Assembly: GCF_000685295.1 (NCBI RefSeq)
Contig: NZ_ARYL01000002.1
Coordinates: 1-64,000, forward strand
Length of the DNA stretch: 64,000 nt
Direction of reading: 5' to 3'
Origin: Hyphomonas oceanitis SCH89
GTDB lineage: Bacteria; Pseudomonadota; Alphaproteobacteria; Caulobacterales; Hyphomonadaceae
Made by a program: the position numbers and the translations under genes. Positions 62,352-64,000 of this stretch are shown here, in pieces. The notes under the pieces were generated by a model. The model made no database searches and had not been told where the DNA came from. It saw only the letters and a list, made by a program, of their open reading frames with translations. Positions within the stretch are counted from its first letter, which is position 1, and every line of letters begins with the position of its first letter.

Positions 62352-64000
62352 CTATTCAGCCTGTTTGGATTCTGCGATCCAGGTGTCGACATTCTGTTCG
62401 AGCACGGCTAGTGGCACGGCGCCGTCCCGCAACACGACGTCATGGAAATCGCGAATGTCAAACTGGTCGCCCAAGGCGGTCTTTGCGGTCTGGCGCAGTT
62501 CGACGATTTTCAGCATCCCGATCTTGTAGGCCGTGGCCTGTCCCGGCATCACGATATAACGCTCGATGGCCTTCTTGCAGTCGCCCTCGGGGTTTGGCGT
62601 ATTGTCCAGCAGGTACTGGATCGCCTGTTCGCGGGTCCAGTGCTTGTCATGGATGCCGGTATCGACCACGAGCCTGGCAGCACGCCAGATTTCCATCGCG
62701 AGACGGCCAAAATCATCATACGGATCAGAGTAGTAGCCCATTTCTTTTGGCAGCAGCTCTGAATAGAGCCCCCAGCCTTCGGTATAGGCCGTGTAGCCGC
62801 CATACTTGCGGAAGCTCGGGATGCCTTCGAGTTCCTGCGCCAGCGCGATTTGCATATGGTGGCCCGGAATACCTTCATGGAAGGCAAGCGCCTGCATCTG
62901 GTAGGTCGGCATGTCCTGCATGCGATAGAGATTGGCGTAATATGTGCCGGGACGGCTGCCATCCGGAGCGGGGCGTGAATAGAACGCCTTTCCGGCCGAC
63001 TTTTCGCGGAACGGCTCGACGGCCTTCACGATCAGCTCTGCCTTCGGGAATGTCTTGAACACTTCGGGCAGGTCGCCGCGCATCTGGTCAATCGCTGCGG
63101 TTGCTTCGGCCAGGTATTCGGCTTTGCCTTCCTCCGTATTCGGTTTGAAGAATTGCGGATCAATCCGCATGAATTCGAAGAATTCCTTCAGCGTCCCCTC
63201 AAAGCCGACCTCGACCATGATGCCGCGCATCTCGTCCTGAATGCGGGCAACTTCCGCGAGACCGAGATTATGGATCTCGTCGGCGCTCATGTCGGTCGTG
63301 GTGATATGCTTCAGGCGCATGGCATAATAGGCATCCGCGTCAGGCAGCTTCCAGATACCGTCATCTGTCGTGGCCACCTCAGCTTGCGCCTTCATTTCGG
63401 CGATCGCGGCTTCGTAGGCTGGGCCTACTTTCTCAACCAGCGCAGTCTTGGCGTCGTCCATCAGTGTGTCGGCTTCGGCCTGTGGGATCGTGCCGGCCTC
63501 AACCAGTGCCTCGACCTTGCCCCTGAAATCTGCCAATAGCGGGCTGTCGGGCGTCCAGTTCGCGGCAAGCGGTGGAAAGGGCTCGCCTTTGATGACACTG
63601 CGGGAATCAGCGAGGACATAGTCGTAGACAAAGCGTGGCGGCATGATGCCTTTCGCCGCAGCGGCGCGCGCGTTGGCAACATTCTGGCCGAGATATTCCG
63701 GAATGCCATTGAGGCGCGAGATATAGGCCTTGGCATCCGCCAGGCTTGTCACCTTGTGCTGGTTCACGAGGAAGGCGGGAATGCCCGATTGCACGCCGTG
63801 CATCTGGTTGAAGATGTATTCGTGGTCGCGGAAGGGGAACTGGGCTTCGGCATCGGCCAGCTCATATTCCGCCAGCCGCCAGGAGAGTTTCGCCTGCGGG
63901 TCGAGCTTTTCGTAGTCAAAGGACTCCTTCATTTCCGCAACGGTGGCGCGCTGCAGTTCAAGGTCACCGAGCGCATGTGCCTCTGTAACGTCGTCCCATT
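62352..64000 (-). CDS. DUF885 zinc metallopeptidase, 5' truncated by the window
   Basis: At least 549 aa visible; the frame is open past the ATG at 63932 to the right edge (upstream codons read VTEAHALGDLELQ), so the gene starts outside. Zinc site HEGIPGHH with the following LAQEL helix, and TAYTEGWGLYSE as the third-ligand Glu region. DUF885 proteins are usually exported and may cleave peptides. The signal peptide, if any, lies beyond the edge. Confidence 0.9.
   Translation of the reverse strand, partial: WDDVTEAHALGDLELQRATVAEMKESFDYEKLDPQAKLSWRLAEYELADAEAQFPFRDHEYIFNQMHGVQSGIPAFLVNQHKVTSLADAKAYISRLNGIPEYLGQNVANARAAAAKGIMPPRFVYDYVLADSRSVIKGEPFPPLAANWTPDSPLLADFRGKVEALVEAGTIPQAEADTLMDDAKTALVEKVGPAYEAAIAEMKAQAEVATTDDGIWKLPDADAYYAMRLKHITTTDMSADEIHNLGLAEVARIQDEMRGIMVEVGFEGTLKEFFEFMRIDPQFFKPNTEEGKAEYLAEATAAIDQMRGDLPEVFKTFPKAELIVKAVEPFREKSAGKAFYSRPAPDGSRPGTYYANLYRMQDMPTYQMQALAFHEGIPGHHMQIALAQELEGIPSFRKYGGYTAYTEGWGLYSELLPKEMGYYSDPYDDFGRLAMEIWRAARLVVDTGIHDKHWTREQAIQYLLDNTPNPEGDCKKAIERYIVMPGQATAYKIGMLKIVELRQTAKTALGDQFDIRDFHDVVLRDGAVPLAVLEQNVDTWIAESKQAE

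Overview
The window is a GC-rich, gene-dense stretch of chromosome from an alphaproteobacterium. The family Hyphomonadaceae (Hyphomonas-like) or a close relative within Caulobacterales/Rhodobacterales is the best guess. The reasons are FlbT, CtrA-type TTAA-N7-TTAA sites, a TonB-dependent receptor of the Caulobacter type, a BigR-type persulfide operon, and the dispersed palindromes familiar from these genomes. This placement is inference from content, not from a marker-gene tree. There is no transposase, integrase, phage module, CRISPR array, tRNA or rRNA gene that I could see.

Layout. 1-5.1 kb: the end of the ligase-associated DNA repair helicase, its partner nuclease PdeM, and an AsmA-family protein. 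5.2-12.3 kb: a LexA-like self-cleaving regulator with a clear promoter, a PhyH dioxygenase, a TrmO-like methyltransferase, a LysR regulator, a strong small-RNA candidate, Dps, a PAS histidine kinase and an aspartate aminotransferase-like enzyme. 12.5-16.8 kb: uvrC, then a TetR regulator divergent from an Lcp/MpaB-like oxygenase. 17-28.6 kb: NUDIX, PiT phosphate transporter, TonB-dependent receptor plus lipoprotein, PgsA, a Na/Ca exchanger, an SDR, threonine aldolase, TetR, and two tiny membrane-protein ORFs. 28.7-37.4 kb: an orphan NqrB/RnfD-like membrane protein with a DUF2330 protein, a peptidase, the RNase P RNA gene rnpB (minus strand), a tyrosine phosphatase-like protein, YihY, an amidase and an EamA exporter. 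37.4-40 kb: a complete BigR-type sulfide/persulfide detoxification locus with a nested palindromic operator. 40-50 kb: small operons of metabolic and hypothetical proteins. 50-56.2 kb: a CoxE-like VWA protein and its MoxR ATPase, separated by a five-gene block on the other strand that ends in a low-GC gene. 56.5-61.3 kb: flagellar and growth-control genes (flbT, marC, dksA, a fliM-like gene). 61.3-64 kb: a TerC protein and a 5'-truncated DUF885 metallopeptidase.

Most interesting signals. (1) Three copies of one GC-rich palindromic element sit in frame inside the DNA-repair helicase gene, and a different two-hairpin repeat sits in frame in an unknown gene. (2) The space after the LysR gene encodes a folded RNA with two CCUCC-type single-stranded loops and a strong terminator, the architecture of an alphaproteobacterial trans-acting sRNA. 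(3) CtrA-like sites lie upstream of a 33-aa membrane ORF, the low-GC gene and fliM. (4) The NqrB-like protein with DUF2330 lacks the usual flavin-attachment threonine. Start sites were moved inward where ribosome-binding sites or family length argued for it; the entries say so.
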